Shown: one piece after another, positions 12,694 to 24,900 of the stretch
Position numbering within the stretch: position 1 is the first letter of the stretch
Layout of the letters: each line of letters begins with the position of its first letter
Assembly: GCF_000003855.2 (NCBI RefSeq)
Contig: NW_003101652.1
Location: forward strand, 170,307 to 234,306
Direction of reading: 5' to 3'
DNA: 64,000 nucleotides
Source: Blastomyces gilchristii SLH14081
Lineage: Eukaryota; Ascomycota; Eurotiomycetes; Onygenales; Ajellomycetaceae
Made by a program: the position numbers and the translations under genes
The notes under the pieces: generated by a model
What the model was told of the DNA's origin: nothing
The model's database searches: none
What the model saw: only the letters and a program-made list of their open reading frames with translations

Positions 12694-12951
12694 TGTAAGA
12701 ATAAGTGCTCGCAGGCGATTATTCGGGTGTTTGCAGCTTGGCGTGATATGTACTGTTAACTACTAGAAGTATTCACAGTAGAAAGATAAAATGTAGAGAT
12801 TAAATGTATAATAGCATTCAAGCTGAGTTGTGAATAGTATTCGCGAACTTCAGTCTATATAGTTGTGTGTAGTCAAGGGCTGCTAACTCTATTGATTACA
12901 TGAGAGATAGAAATAGAGGTAAAGAATTCATAAGAGGTGGGATTTCTTACA
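12694..12951 (-). repeat. Family A LTR, 3' LTR of M1 (least mutated copy)
   Basis: 258 bp, termini TGTAAGAA and TTCTTACA. It retains TGCTCGCAGGCG and CAGCTTGGCGTG, so it is the best guide to the original sequence. A purine tract (reverse complement of 12952-12968) precedes it in element orientation. Confidence 0.92.
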
Positions 12952-13287
12952 TATTTCTCCCTCTCTAAGACTTTGTCCGCGAAGCCTTTCACTGAGTGAC
13001 TTTATAGAATCAGCTCAGCACTGCAGTGATACTCACTAAAAATCCTTCACATCTATAAAAAATCTCAGTGAAGAAAAATATCTTGTTATTGTAAAGAGAA
13101 AAGACTTCCTCCTCCTGCTATTAGATTTGAAAAGGCCTGTATGAACTATGCTCTGAGAGTTATAAAGATGAGCTCAAATCATATAATCAGAGAAAGAGTC
13201 TCTTCTTCATTTCCATCAATTAACTCTGGAAATGAACTGAATTGGAATAGATTTCTTGATTGAAATGAAAATAATTCTTTAAAGAAA

Positions 13288-13707
13288 ATGCCTTTTCAAC
13301 TGTATAGACTATGCTCTCTGATTAAAAATCAATTTTCTTCTTTAAATGTTGAAAAAGTTAATCATGAGAAGTTATCTCTCTGGAGAGAAAAGCTTGAATC
13401 TCTTATAGACTTACAAATAAGTGAACTATCAAAAGAGAAAGAATATGAACAGCATTTGAAGAGAATTTCTACAATTAATATAAAAGACTCTATTCTGATT
13501 TATTCAGATGGCTCAAAAAATGAGAATTTGAATAGATTAGGTGCAGGCATTGCTTATACTGAAGATAATATCAATTTTATCTCAGATTTCTGGAATCTAG
13601 GCTGTGAATCTGAAGTCTTTGATGCTGAACTATTTGTAATAGTGAAAGCTTTCAAACTCATTGAAATAAAATCTTATAAAAGAGGAAATAGTTTGAAAGA
13701 GGTATGA
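13288..13707 (+). pseudogene. RNase H domain of LINE ORF2 (L3), longest open piece
   Basis: 139 codons without a stop. Motifs in order are IYSDGSKN (first catalytic Asp), DAEL (catalytic Glu) and, just past a TGA, FSDSQA (second Asp). After another TGA comes VPAHMNIHGNELAD, the conserved C-terminal His/Asp block of LINE RNase H (13860-13900). The enzyme removes the RNA strand during second-strand synthesis. Comparison with L2 shows GG-to-GA changes at the TGG codons there (CTCTGG and TTCTGG here, CTGA there). Confidence 0.8.
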
Positions 13708-13927
13708 ATATTCTCTGATAGTCAAGCTGTATTAAAAAGACTTAGAAATAGTTAGATTCATAATGATTCAATGAATCTTGAACTGATCTTAAACTCTGTT
13801 TCAAAAATTCAAAGAAGAAGAACATCAAAGCTGATAATTCATCTGCACTGAGTTCCTGCTCATATGAATATTCATGGCAATGAATTGGCTGATTCAGCTG
13901 CATAAAAGGGTGCAGAATTAAGAAGAT

Positions 13928-14027
13928 NNNNNNNNNNNNNNNNNNNNNNNNNNNNNNNNNNNNNNNNNNNNNNNNNNNNNNNNNNNNNNNNNNNNNNNNN
14001 NNNNNNNNNNNNNNNNNNNNNNNNNNN
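13928..14027. other. Assembly gap of exactly 100 N
   Basis: A run of 100 N lies inside LINE L3. The corresponding interval in L2 (about 33079-33171) is close to 93 bases, so the gap is a fixed-size placeholder and little sequence is missing. Open frames crossing it are artefacts. Confidence 0.97.
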
Positions 14028-15099
14028 AGAGTATACATTATTCAAGATTTGAAACAAAACTCAAGTGAAAATCTTGTTTAATTAAATGTAAAAAGAAAAT
14101 ATTCTCATCTATAATACAGCTGAAACTAGAACATGGCTATTTCAAATCTTATATACAAAGATTTAATGATAGATTTGACTCAATAGAATGCTCATTCTGC
14201 AATACAAATGAGAATTCTGAGCATATTGTAATGCACTGTACATTATACAATAGTCTCAGAGCCAGATTGAAAGAGAAGTATGATCTAAATCAATTAAATA
14301 TGAGATTCTTATTCTCAACTGAGACAGGAATTAAATACTTAATAGACTTTCTATCAGAAACTCAAGCAGCTACAAGAAAATGGCTAAATTCAGAATTATC
14401 TGAATATGAAGAGGAGGAAATCAATCAGATATAGTCTGTTAAAACAGCTATATACTATCTTTTAATAATTTGTTTTGTTACAGTCTCTCTTTACTTTATC
14501 TTTTCCTTTCAATTTCTTTCTATCTATCTATTTAAGGTGTCTATCTTTAAGACTGTGTTCTCTTTTCCTCTGTCATGATATTATCAAATGGTTTCAAAGT
14601 ATCAGAAGATGTTAAAACACTGCAATTTGTAAACAGTTTTTGTATTCTGAGCTGGAATTTTCTGATTTTACATATCTGAAATTGATGAATGTATAATAGT
14701 TAACTTTACAGATAGGAAAAACCCTGGGAACTAAAAGTTCTCAGGCAGATGTCATAGTCTCTGACTGCATACATCTATAATTGAAGAATAATAATAATAA
14801 TAATGTAAAGAGAAAAGAGTCTGTTACTCAGTTTCTTGTTTCTTAAGATTCTTTATAGTCTACAGATTCTTCTCTGACTATCACACAGATTCATCTTACA
14901 TCTTTCATACAGAAGAGTTTCAGTTGACTCTCAATCATTTTCACAAGATTCTTGTGTAATTATCACATAGATTCATCTTGCAGATGAATCACTCTCTGTG
15001 AGATCACTCTTATCAAGAAGAAGCATTTATGAGTTGATCTTTCACTCATTCTTACAAATCATTGTTCTTTGACACTGTAGAATTGTGAGGAATTTTTCA

Positions 15100-15830
15100 T
15101 TGTTTCATCAACTCTGTAGAATTATAGAATCAAGATGTTCACAGCCTGCAATCACTCTTTATAGTCACATAGAAAGATTCAGATCTGTGATTCATAATCA
15201 TTCTTTATTTACTAGAGTGATCTGACTGTTCTGCAGAATTACTTACAGTGTAAACAAATCTCTCTAGAATAGTATAAATATCTCAGATCTGTCTGTGAAA
15301 TCTCATCTTCTTTTTCCTTTTTCTGTAACAGCTCTCATCTCTATAAACTGTGAGTATTCTTATTCATTCACAAAGTGTTTTCACTTAGATGATAGAGAGA
15401 GAGTGTTTCTGACAATATCTGTATATTAATTCAAGAACTTCTCAAGAATAAAAACTTTTTTAATTTCAATATCTTTATAAATAATATCTGACTATCACTG
15501 AGCTTCTCATGAGTGTCTCTGCAACTTCTCTGATCACTTTTTACTGACTGATGAAGCAGAGACATCATCACTTACAACAGTGTCTTCATTCTTTTCAGTT
15601 CTATCACTGCACCTGATCTTCAGGCCAGCAGTCAATCTCATGTCTTTCTCAGGCCAGTTCCTGGCTTCAAGCAGCACAGTTCTTCTCTTTACTGTAAGTC
15701 TTCTTATAAGTAATTTCTTACAGACTCTAGCTAATAGTTCTTATAAAGCTCTCAGTTTTATCAGTGTCTTCTGTGACTCTGCAGGCCTATAATCACTCTC
15801 TTTCTGTCTGCACAATCTCTGATCAGGCAT
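15100..15830 (-). pseudogene. Post-chromodomain coding region of family A (copy M1), unknown function
   Basis: Downstream of the chromodomain, in element orientation, a frame starting at an ATG (15830-15828, MPDQRLCRQK) runs about 200 codons. It is interrupted only by codons that look like mutated Trp or Gln. It is rich in Lys/Arg at the start (KKLLIRRLTVKRR), then acidic and serine-rich (EDTVVSDDVSASSVSKK), then aromatic. The same frame is recognisable in P2 (49511 onward) and P1 (about 54950 onward), where the ATG is ATA. A second coding-looking frame lies just upstream, so there may be two exons or two ORFs. I do not recognise the product. Confidence 0.5.
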
Positions 15831-16559
15831 ATGTAAATATGTCTAGATTTTCTATCAATGGCTCTCGCGCTGTGGCGCTTTTCTGTAATTCCATTGTCAA
15901 TGAGAGATGAGTCTCTGAGTACCTGCAAAATCTGAGGTAAATTAAGGCAATGTGAATATCATGAATTCATGATAAAGAGTTGAACCTGAAGTAGATGAGT
16001 TCTCTCTCTGTATCTCAATTTATTTTCTGAGCTGATACTTTCAGTATAACTGAGAAAAGTAAACACAGCTTTCATAAAGAAGTATCTGATCACATATATA
16101 GACAGTCAGCTCTCAAGACTCTGCTGCAACTATGTGTATTCTGATGTCTGACTTCTCTGAAGTCTGTGCATTTCTGACAGTCTTCATATCAAATACAATA
16201 ATTATCTGTATCACAGGTATGATACTCTCTGCTTCTTTAAAGAAAGAAATTAATAGTTGTGAGAAGATTGAGTGTCATAGATATTGAGAATATGAGTGTG
16301 AGTTTTCTTTATTTTTTCTTTATTAATCTCTAAATTGTGTTCACAGCTCTGTTTTTATTTTCTTATTTTTTAGCTTTAATAAGAGCATGATTTCTTCTTC
16401 TCTTACATACACTACAGACTGTTCATTTCAGTAGAAACTCATTATCTTATAGACTAGAACTTATAAATGACAGTGTTAATATCTTTATTATAATCAGATT
16501 CTTAGTGAAGATTACATCATTCTGACTTATCAGAATTTATAGTATGAAAGTCATGTCTC

Positions 16560-18000
16560 AGCTTCTGCAGATATCTTATCTGCTCAGATGATTCTCAAGT
16601 GAACTCATTTATCTTATCAGAATATTCTTATCACTGAATCTTGAATCAGAGCTCATAATCTTGCTTCTCTGAGTCAATAATTTCTTTAATCTAATATTCT
16701 CTTTCACTCTCTAGTACTTTATAAATAGAGTGATGAGTCACAGAGTTCTCTTCTGAGAATTTCTTATATTTATAGAGTAAAGAGATATAAAAAATATTGT
16801 ATATTTATAACTCAGATAACAGTTTCAGTCTATAGAACTGTGAACTAACTTTCTTCACAATCTTATAAGACTCTGTTTATAAGAGATTTAGCTTCTTACT
16901 AGATCTCTGTGTGATGATATTTTCTAGACTCAGTCAGACTCTATCATCTTTCTTGAAACTCTTTATAATATGCTTAAAGTTATAGTATCTCTTCTGATAC
17001 TCTTGAGTCTTTCTCAAGAATTTATAAGCTTTCTCTCAGATCTTCTGAATTCTCTCAGCCTGTTCACAGATATCATCACACTCTATAGTGTACTTTCACA
17101 GATTCATTAAGATTATCTGCAGATAAGTCTCAGTGAGTATCTCAAAGAGAGTTTTATCTGTACTGATATGCTTTGAGTTGTTGTATATAAACTCTGTGAG
17201 TGATAATTAATACACTCAGTTATTCTGATTATAATTGATAAAGTACTACAGATACTGTTTTAATATACTTATCAGATATTCTGTCTGATCATCTGTCTGT
17301 TAATGAAAAGCTGTGTTTAGATCTTATGAGATCTTCAGTATAGTTATCAGATCAGATCAGAACTCTTCTGCAAAGATTGATTCTCTGTTTAAGATAATAT
17401 TTATAGATAATTCATGCAACTGAATTACATTATAAACAAAGATATAAGTTAAATTCTTTGACTTCAAGTTCTTGCAGATGAGTATAAAGTGTGTCATCTT
17501 AATAAAGTAACTCACTATCATCAGCACACTGTTAAAGCAGATATTATATATATTCTTACTTTCAGAGAGACTCACAAGAGCATTTATTTCTAGCTGTTTT
17601 CAAGATTCTCATAGAATAAGTAGAGAAGTAAGTTCTTTATATAGTCTGAACTGCACTATCTGTGAATTCTGATAAATAGTATAAGAATTCACTATCTTCT
17701 TTATAAGTTCTCATATCTTTGATCAGAAGTATTTTCTTATAAGCAACTCATGAGTTCTAGTATCTATAAAATAACTCACTAGAGAAGAATCATGATGCCT
17801 TTTAATAAGTTCTATACATAGAAACTCATTTACAGATATATAAATTCAGCTCTCTCTTTATAAGAGATTATTTAAGTCTCTTCAATTCTTTATTTCTGCA
17901 GGATTAATCTCTGCTGTGAGCAGTTTCTGAATATACTAAATATATTCAGTCTTCAGTTATAGTTCAGACAAACTGAATAGAAGATCTTATAAAAACTTAT
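16560..18000 (-). pseudogene. Family A integrase and chromodomain (copy M1)
   Basis: The integrase core is visible in an open 72-codon frame at 17357-17575: MTHFILICKNLKSKNLTYIF and NRESIFAEEF, the latter matching the S-D-R-G-S-I-F block that carries the second catalytic Asp. A Q-x-D-x-Q-x-E block follows. The zinc-binding N-terminus lies near 17700-17800. The chromodomain lies at about 16568-16685; in P2 the same stretch reads KFTW and EYSDKMN with former Trp codons as TGA. Chromodomains steer such elements to heterochromatin marks, which fits their pile-up here. Confidence 0.7.
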
Positions 18001-18439
18001 ACTCTGTTTTCTCTTGTATCAGATCTTCTATAGTGCTTCTCAAAGTCTACAAACTCTTCAGATTATAGATACTCTCTTCAAGAATTCTCACAGAGATTCT
18101 CAAAGTGTTAACTCTCAGTGTTATAGAGAGTAGTTGTACAGACTTCTTCTCTTTCTTCTCTCTCTTCTCTTATAGAGAATTGAGAGACTCTTCAGTCAAT
18201 CTCTTTATAACACTCAGTCTGAGCATTTTATAAAGCTTTTCTGTCTTCTCTAGTCTCTCTGTATCTGTCATTCTGATCTTCTTAATATAGTCTGATCTGT
18301 GAGAGAATTTATCTACTGAGTTCTTAATTTTCTTGATATATTCTATCTTGAATCAGAACTCACTCAGTCTCTGAGTTCAGTGAATCTATCATTGTGAGAG
18401 TTTCTTGATTGAAGTAAACTATTATAAGCTGTTATAATC

Positions 18440-19700
18440 AGTTTTAATAGTAATCACTGTTACAAGACTCTCAAAGTAGTGATATCAGTGATAAAAGAAC
18501 TTCACTATTATAAGAAGCTTCTGATTATAAATGTTATAGTTGATCTCTGTAAGTTACATCTTCTATGAGAAAAAGATCACTGAAACTCAGTTCTTATTTA
18601 ACTGTAGTTATGAGACTATTTCTGAAATTATAAAGAAGAAAATATCTATCTTTAATCTGATTAAGAGTAAGAGATTAAAGTGAAATAGTATCACTGTGTC
18701 TATAAATATCTGTTTTAATCTTATAAAAATCTTATAAGCTTCTAAGATAAGAAAGTTCTCACAGTTCTCTCTTCTTAATAATCTTTTCATTCTCTGTTCA
18801 TAGAATAACTTCTTCTTATTTTCATTCTTCAGTATGTCTGTAAGAGTCAAGAAGATTCTTATAAATACAAAGATAAATTATCTATAGAAATTCACAAAGC
18901 TTAGAAAGATCTGAATCTTATAAATACTAGTTAACTCTGATTATAATAGAATAGTCGTAATCTGGGAAGATTTCATCTAAATATCATCTACAGTGATTAC
19001 ATCTTCTAGAAAATTAATCTGATAGATCCTGAAGTTGTACTTTATAAGCTTAGTATACAGTTCTATCTCATCTAAGACCTTCAACACACTTTGTATATAC
19101 TCAGTGTGTTCTTTCTTCTTCACAGAGTACATCATCACATCATTCAGATATATTATTATAAAGATATTCAGATATATATAAAGTGTTTTATTAATGAAAG
19201 ACTGAAATGCTGTGAAGATATTAGTCAGATTAAAAGATATTACTAGATATTTAAACAATCTCAGTGCAGTTCTAAAGACAGTCTTTTATTCATTCTTAAA
19301 TTATATTTGCAGCTGTGTATATACATTAATCACATTCAGTTGTATGAATATAACAGCTCTTATGAGACAGTTAATCATATTCTTAATCAGAGATAGAAAG
19401 TAGTGACTCTTTATTATCTTGAAGTTCAGATTATAATAGTCTACACACAATCTGAGATCTTTATTCTTCTTCTTCATGAATATCACAGAGACTTTCACAG
19501 AGATCTATAAAGATCAGATAAAGTTATTCTTCAGATTCTTCTTCACATAGATCTGTAAGATCTCTGTCTTATGATGAGAGAGCTTATAGATTAATTCTCA
19601 GAAGAATTTCTACTCTTCTATTAAATCTATTATCAGATTCTTCTCATAGTGAGAAGAAAGCTCAGCTGTCTTTGCTGAGCTGAACATCTCTGTGAGATCT
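18440..19700 (-). pseudogene. Family A reverse transcriptase and start of RNase H (copy M1)
   Basis: Three open stretches tile the domain. 19301-19498 gives VIFMKKKNKDLRLCVDYYNL, the RT block before the first catalytic Asp. 18977-19258 gives IYLNDVMMYS, the YLDD box with the first Asp changed to Asn by a G-to-A. 18608-18850 gives the connection region and RNase H start (LKQIFIDTVILFHFNLLLLI). Spacing and order are those of Ty3/gypsy RT. The lost Asp alone would inactivate the enzyme. Confidence 0.85.
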
Positions 19701-20311
19701 CAGTATTTCTCTGATATCTGAAGCTCAGTTTTCATGACTGCAAGATTCTCAGATATTTATAAAGTTATTACATAGATAAGCTTGTCTTCTCTAATCAACT
19801 CTACAGTATCAACTGATTCTATCTCTGTGAATAAGTCTATCAACACTGATTGAAAGTATAAACCTGACTCACAGACAGCTATGTACAGATTGTATCTTTA
19901 AAGTTATATAAGTCTTAAGTATATATTATCTGTGATATTCATGATAATTATAGTTTCTGCAAATCTTCTTCAGATTTTAGAGAGATCTTATAATTCAAAG
20001 ATGATTCTTATAAGTCTCTCAGCTCTCAGATCTGAGTTCTTATATTCTGCTTATTATAAGAGTAGATTTTCAGTTTTCATTATTCAGCTCATTCACTCTA
20101 CAAGCTTTAGAGACACTATAGTGACCTGAGATTCTGAGTTCATTAATACTTCTTATACTTATAAGACAGCAGCACTGCAGTGTGATCTCTTCTTATAAGT
20201 AAGTATTTTCATTGAGAGAGTAACAGATTCAGATATCAGCTTCAGAGCTCTTAAGAAGACTGTTACTAACTCTGTCTATAACTTCTTAAATTTCTATTTT
20301 AATTTGTCTGA

Positions 20312-20353
20312 ATAGTTTGTGTGAAGATGTTCTGATTTAGAACAGATGAAGCA
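20312..20353 (-). pseudogene. Zinc knuckle of family A gag (copy M1)
   Basis: Fourteen codons on the minus strand read C-F-I-C-S-K-S-E-H-L-H-T-N-Y. The last Tyr (TAT) is a mutated Cys, so the ancestor was CX2CX4HX4C. The same site in P1 is 36953-36994 and in P2 44969-45010, with further Cys/His losses. Gag fills the region up to the 5' LTR at 21412. Confidence 0.75.
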
Positions 20354-21411
20354 GAGTCTCTTTTTCTTAATATTTCTATTATATACTCTGTTTATAAGAG
20401 CTTATAAAACTCTTTCTCTCTGCTAAGTAGTTAGATATAAATCTCTCTATATTTTATTATCTTTCTCTGATAAATCTGTTCTTTATTATTCTGACTCTTG
20501 CAGAGCTAGTTGATGATTCACTCTTCATGAATCTGTGACTCTCACAGTGATCTGTAAGTAAAGAATAAGAGTCATCAGTTTCTTCAGAGTCAAGAACTTA
20601 GAGTCTTACTTAATAAGCTTATTCTGTATATCTTTATTCAGCTTCTTTATAAATATCATTATTCAGATCTTATTTCAGAGTTCTGTTTTCACAGATCTTA
20701 ATTTGTATCATAATTTTATAAAACACTGTGAGTAGTCTTCATCAGATTTCTTACCTCTTTTTCTAATATTAATGATTATAATTCAGATGTTCTCTGTTCA
20801 GCTTACAGAGTCTCTCAACTTATTCTCTAGATAGATCTTAAGAACAGATCAGCAGAATCTCTTATAATCATTCTCTAGATAATTCAGTCAGTTCTTGACT
20901 TCAGTGTAATAGAGATCTGTTATTATATAGATAACAGCTTCTTCATCTTTTATATTACACAGTCAGGCTTGTGAGTCAATTTCAAATACAAACTTATAAA
21001 AGCTTTTATAGATTGTGATTTGATAAGTGATCTTAAGTGATTATAGCTTAAGAAAGTTTCTTTTCAGTTTATAGATGTCTCTGAAGATCATGTCTAGAGA
21101 CTCAGTTTAAGAGTGTTTACAGACAGTAAGTATTTCTTGTAAAAAAATAGCTTAGTTCTGTAAGAGATGCTCAAGAATGTTCTTCACTGAGATTGATTTA
21201 TTCATGAGTTCAGAGAGTTTCTCTGTCACAGATACAGAGAATGATATTCTGTGAGTGATTGATAAGTTCTCTGAGACTTCTTTTATAAGAGTTATTCATG
21301 ATTCAGGTGACTGCTTCTGAGTGTCTGTAGTAGAGTTTGCAGGGATTGAAGCATGCAAGTTTCTAGTTCTTTCAGTCATAATAGACAGTTGCTGACTGAC
21401 TGAGCTTGAAA

Positions 21412-21669
21412 TGTAAGAATAAGTGCTCACAGATAATTATTCAGGTGTTTACAGCTTCACATGATATATACTGTTAACTACTAGAAGTATTCATGATAGA
21501 AAGATAAAATGTAGAGATTAAATGTATAATAGTATTTAAGCTGAGTTATAAATAGTATTTGCAAACTTCAGTCTATATAGTTGTATGTAGCTAACAGCTG
21601 CTAACTCTATTGATTACGCGAGAGATAGAAATAGAGATAAAGAATCTGTGAGAAGCGGGATTTCTTACA
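21412..21669 (-). repeat. Family A LTR, 5' LTR of M1
   Basis: 258 bp, the partner of 12694-12951. Pairing the two LTRs shows directional loss of CpG, CpC and CpA (for example GGCGATT becoming GATAATT). The sequence that follows it in element orientation contains no obvious TGG-type tRNA primer site (it begins TTTCAAGCTCAG). Confidence 0.92.
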
Positions 21670-21674
21670 CTGAA

Positions 21675-21877
21675 GTCTGTGCATTTCTGATAGTCTTCAT
21701 GTTAAATGTAATAATTGTCTGTATCACAGATATGATACTCTCTACTTCTTTGAAGAGAGAAATTAATAGTTGTGAAGAAATTGAGTATCACAGATATTAA
21801 GAATATAAGTATGAGTTTTCTTTGTTTTTTCTTTGTTAATCTCTAAATTGTGTTCATAACTCTGTTTCTGTTTTCTT

Positions 21878-21921
<44 letters not shown>

Positions 21922-24900
21922 CTTTATTAAGAACATGATTTCTTCTTTTCTTTACATACACTGTGAACTGTTCATCTCAGTAGAAACTTATCATCTTATA
22001 GACTAGAGTTTATAAATAACAGTATTAATATCTTTATCACAATCAGATTCTTAGTAAAGACTGTATTATTCTGACTTATCAGAATTCACAGTATGAAAGT
22101 CATGTCTCAGCTTCTATAGATATCTTATCTACTCAGATAATTCTCAAGTGAACTTATTCATCTTATCAGAATACTCTTATCACTGAATCTTGAATCAGAG
22201 CTTATAATCTCACTTCTTTAAGTTAATAATTTCTTTAATCTGATATTCTCTTTCACTCTCTAATACTTTATGAACAGAGTGATAAGTCATAGAGTTCTCT
22301 TCTAAGAATTTCTTATATTTACAGAGTAAAGAGATATGAAAAATATTATATATCTATAACTCAGATAATAGTTTCAATCTGTAAAACTGTAAGCTAACTT
22401 TCTTTATAATCTTATAAGACTCTGTCTATAAGAGATTTAGCTTCTTACTAGATCTCTGTATAATAATATTTTCTAGACTCAGTCAGACTCTATCATCTTT
22501 CTTGAAACTCTTTATAATATACTTGAAGTCATAGTATCTCTTCTGATACTCTTGAGTCTTTCTCAAGAATTCACAGACTTTCTCTTAGATATTCTGAATT
22601 CTCTCAGTCTGTTCATAGATATTATCACACTCTATAGTATACTCTTGTGAGTTCATCAAGATTATCTGTGAATAAGTCTTAGTAAGTATCTTAAAGAGAG
22701 TTTTATCTGTACTGATATATTTTAAGTTGTTGTATATGAACTCTGTAAGTAGTAATTAATACACTCAGTTATTTTGATTGTAATTAACAAAACACTGCAG
22801 ATACTGTTTTAATATACTTATCAGATATTCTATCTGATCATCTGTCTGTTAATGAAAAGCTGTACTTAGATCTTATAAGATCTTCAGTATAGTTATCAGA
22901 TCAGATCAGAACTTCTCTATGAAGATTAATTCTCTATCTGAGACAATATTCACAGATAATTCATACAACTGAATCACATTGCAGACAAAGATATGAGTCA
23001 AATTCTTTAACTTTAAGTTCTTATGAATGAGTATAAAGTGTGTTATCTTGATAAAGTAATTCACTATCATCAGCACACTGTCAAAGCAGATATTATATAT
23101 ATTCTTACTTTCAGAGAGACTTATAAGAGTATTTATTTCTAGCTGTTCTCAAGGTTTCTGTGAGATGAATAGAGAAGTAAGTTCTTTATATAATCTGAAT
23201 CATACTACTTATAAACTCTGATAAATAGTATAAGAATTCACTATGTTCTTCATAAGTTCTCATATCTTCAGTTAGAAGTATTTTCTTATAAGCAACTCAT
23301 GAGTTCTAGTATCTGTAAAATGATCTGCTAGAGAAGAGTTATAATACCTTTTAATAAGTTCTATACATAGAAACTTATTCACAGGTATATAAATCCAGCT
23401 CTCTCTTCACAAGAGACTATTTAAGTCTCTTTAATTCTTTATTTCTGCAGAGTTGATCTCTGCTGTGAGCAGTTTTCAAATATACTGAGTATATTCATTC
23501 TTCAGTTATAGTTCAGACAATCTGAATAGAAGATCTTATAAAGACTTATACTCTGTTTCTTCTTATATCAGATCTTCTACAGTGCTTCTCAAAGCCTGTA
23601 AATTCTTCAGATTATAGATACTCTCTTTAAGAATTCTCACAGAGATTCTCAGATTGTTGACTCTCAGTGTTATAGAGAGTAGTTATACAGGCTTCTTTTC
23701 TCTCTTCTCTTTCTTCTTTCATAGAGAATTGAGAGACTCTTCAGTCAATCTCTTCACAATACTCAGTTTAAGCATCTTATAAAGCTTTTCTATCTTCTCT
23801 AGTCTCTCTGTATCTGTTACTCTGATCTTCTTAATATAGTCTGATCTGTGAGAGAATTCATTTACTAAGTTCTTAGTTCTCTTAATATATTATATCTTAA
23901 ATCAGAACTCACTCAGTCTCTGAGCTCAGTAAATCTACTACTGTGAGAGTTTCTTAATTAAAGTAGACTATCACAAGCTGTTATAATCAGTTCTAATAGT
24001 AATCACTATTATAAGACTCTTAAAATAGTGATATTAGTAATAGAAGAATTTCACTATTATAAGAAACTTCTGATTATGAATATTATAGTTGATCTTCATA
24101 AGTTATATCTTTTATAAGAAAAAGACTACTGAAACTCAGTTCTCATTTAACTGTAGTTATAAGACTATTTCTGAAATTATAAAGAAGAAGACATCTATCT
24201 TTAATCTGATTAAGAGTAAGAGATTAAAGTGAAATAGTATTACTGTGTTTATAAATATCTATTTAAATCTTACAAAGATTTTATAAGCTTCTAAGATAAG
24301 AAAGTTCTCACAGTTCTCTCTTCTTAATAATCTTTTTATTCTCTATTCATAGAATGACTTTTTCTTATTTTCACTCTTCAGCATGTCTGTAAGAGTCAAG
24401 AAGATTCTTATAAATACAAAGATAAATTATCTATAGAAATTCACAAAGTTTAGAAAGATCTGAATCTCATGAATACTAGTTAACTTCAGTCATGATAGAA
24501 TAGTCTCAATCTGCAAAGATTTCATCTGAATATTATCTATAATAATTATATATTCTAGAAAATTAATCTGATGAGTACTGAAGTTGTTCTTTATAAGCTT
24601 AATATACAGTTCTGTCTTATTTAAGACCTTTAACATACTTTATACATACTCAGTATATTCTTTCTTCTTTACAGAGTACATCATTACATTATTCAGATAT
24701 ATTATTATAAAGACATTCAGATATACACAAAGTGTTTTATTAATAAAAGACTGAAATGCTGTGAGAGTATTAGTTAAATTAAAAGACATTACTAGATATT
24801 TAAATAATCTCAGTGTAGTTCTGAAGACAGTCTTTCATTTATTCTCAGACTGTATTCACAGCTATATATATATATTAATCACATTCAGTTGTATGAATAT

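Larger units (their letters stand above)
13105..14803 (+). mobile_element. LINE copy L3, 5'-truncated, nested in M1
   Basis: A 1.7-kb 3' fragment of the same LINE family ends in a (TAA)n tail. It is flanked by a perfect 15-bp target-site duplication, TGTAAAGAGAAAAGA, at 13090-13104 and 14804-14818. This is the textbook product of target-primed reverse transcription that stopped early. It holds the C-terminal part of ORF2: an RNase H domain with an intact 139-codon stretch and a C-terminal CX2CX7HX4C finger (CSFCNTNENSEHIVMHC, about 14192-14245). The ORF2 stop is at 14432-14434. It is clearly less mutated than L2, so it is probably younger. Confidence 0.93.
12694..21669 (-). mobile_element. 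Family A Ty3/gypsy chromovirus M1, complete, nested in M2
   Basis: Both LTRs are present (12694-12951 and 21412-21669) and the element is flanked by the perfect 5-bp duplication CTGAA (12689-12693, 21670-21674), so it inserted into M2. It spans 8,976 bp, about 7.26 kb once the inserted LINE L3 and its target duplication are subtracted. In element orientation the order is gag with zinc knuckle, protease region, RT, RNase H, integrase, chromodomain, an extra coding region, purine tract, LTR. It is the best-preserved family A copy: open frames of 93, 80, 72 and 65 codons cover RT, RNase H and integrase pieces. Confidence 0.9.

Noticed and set aside
13742..14057. Minus-strand frames crossing 13928-14027.
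   Set aside because: They translate through the N gap and are antisense to LINE ORF2.
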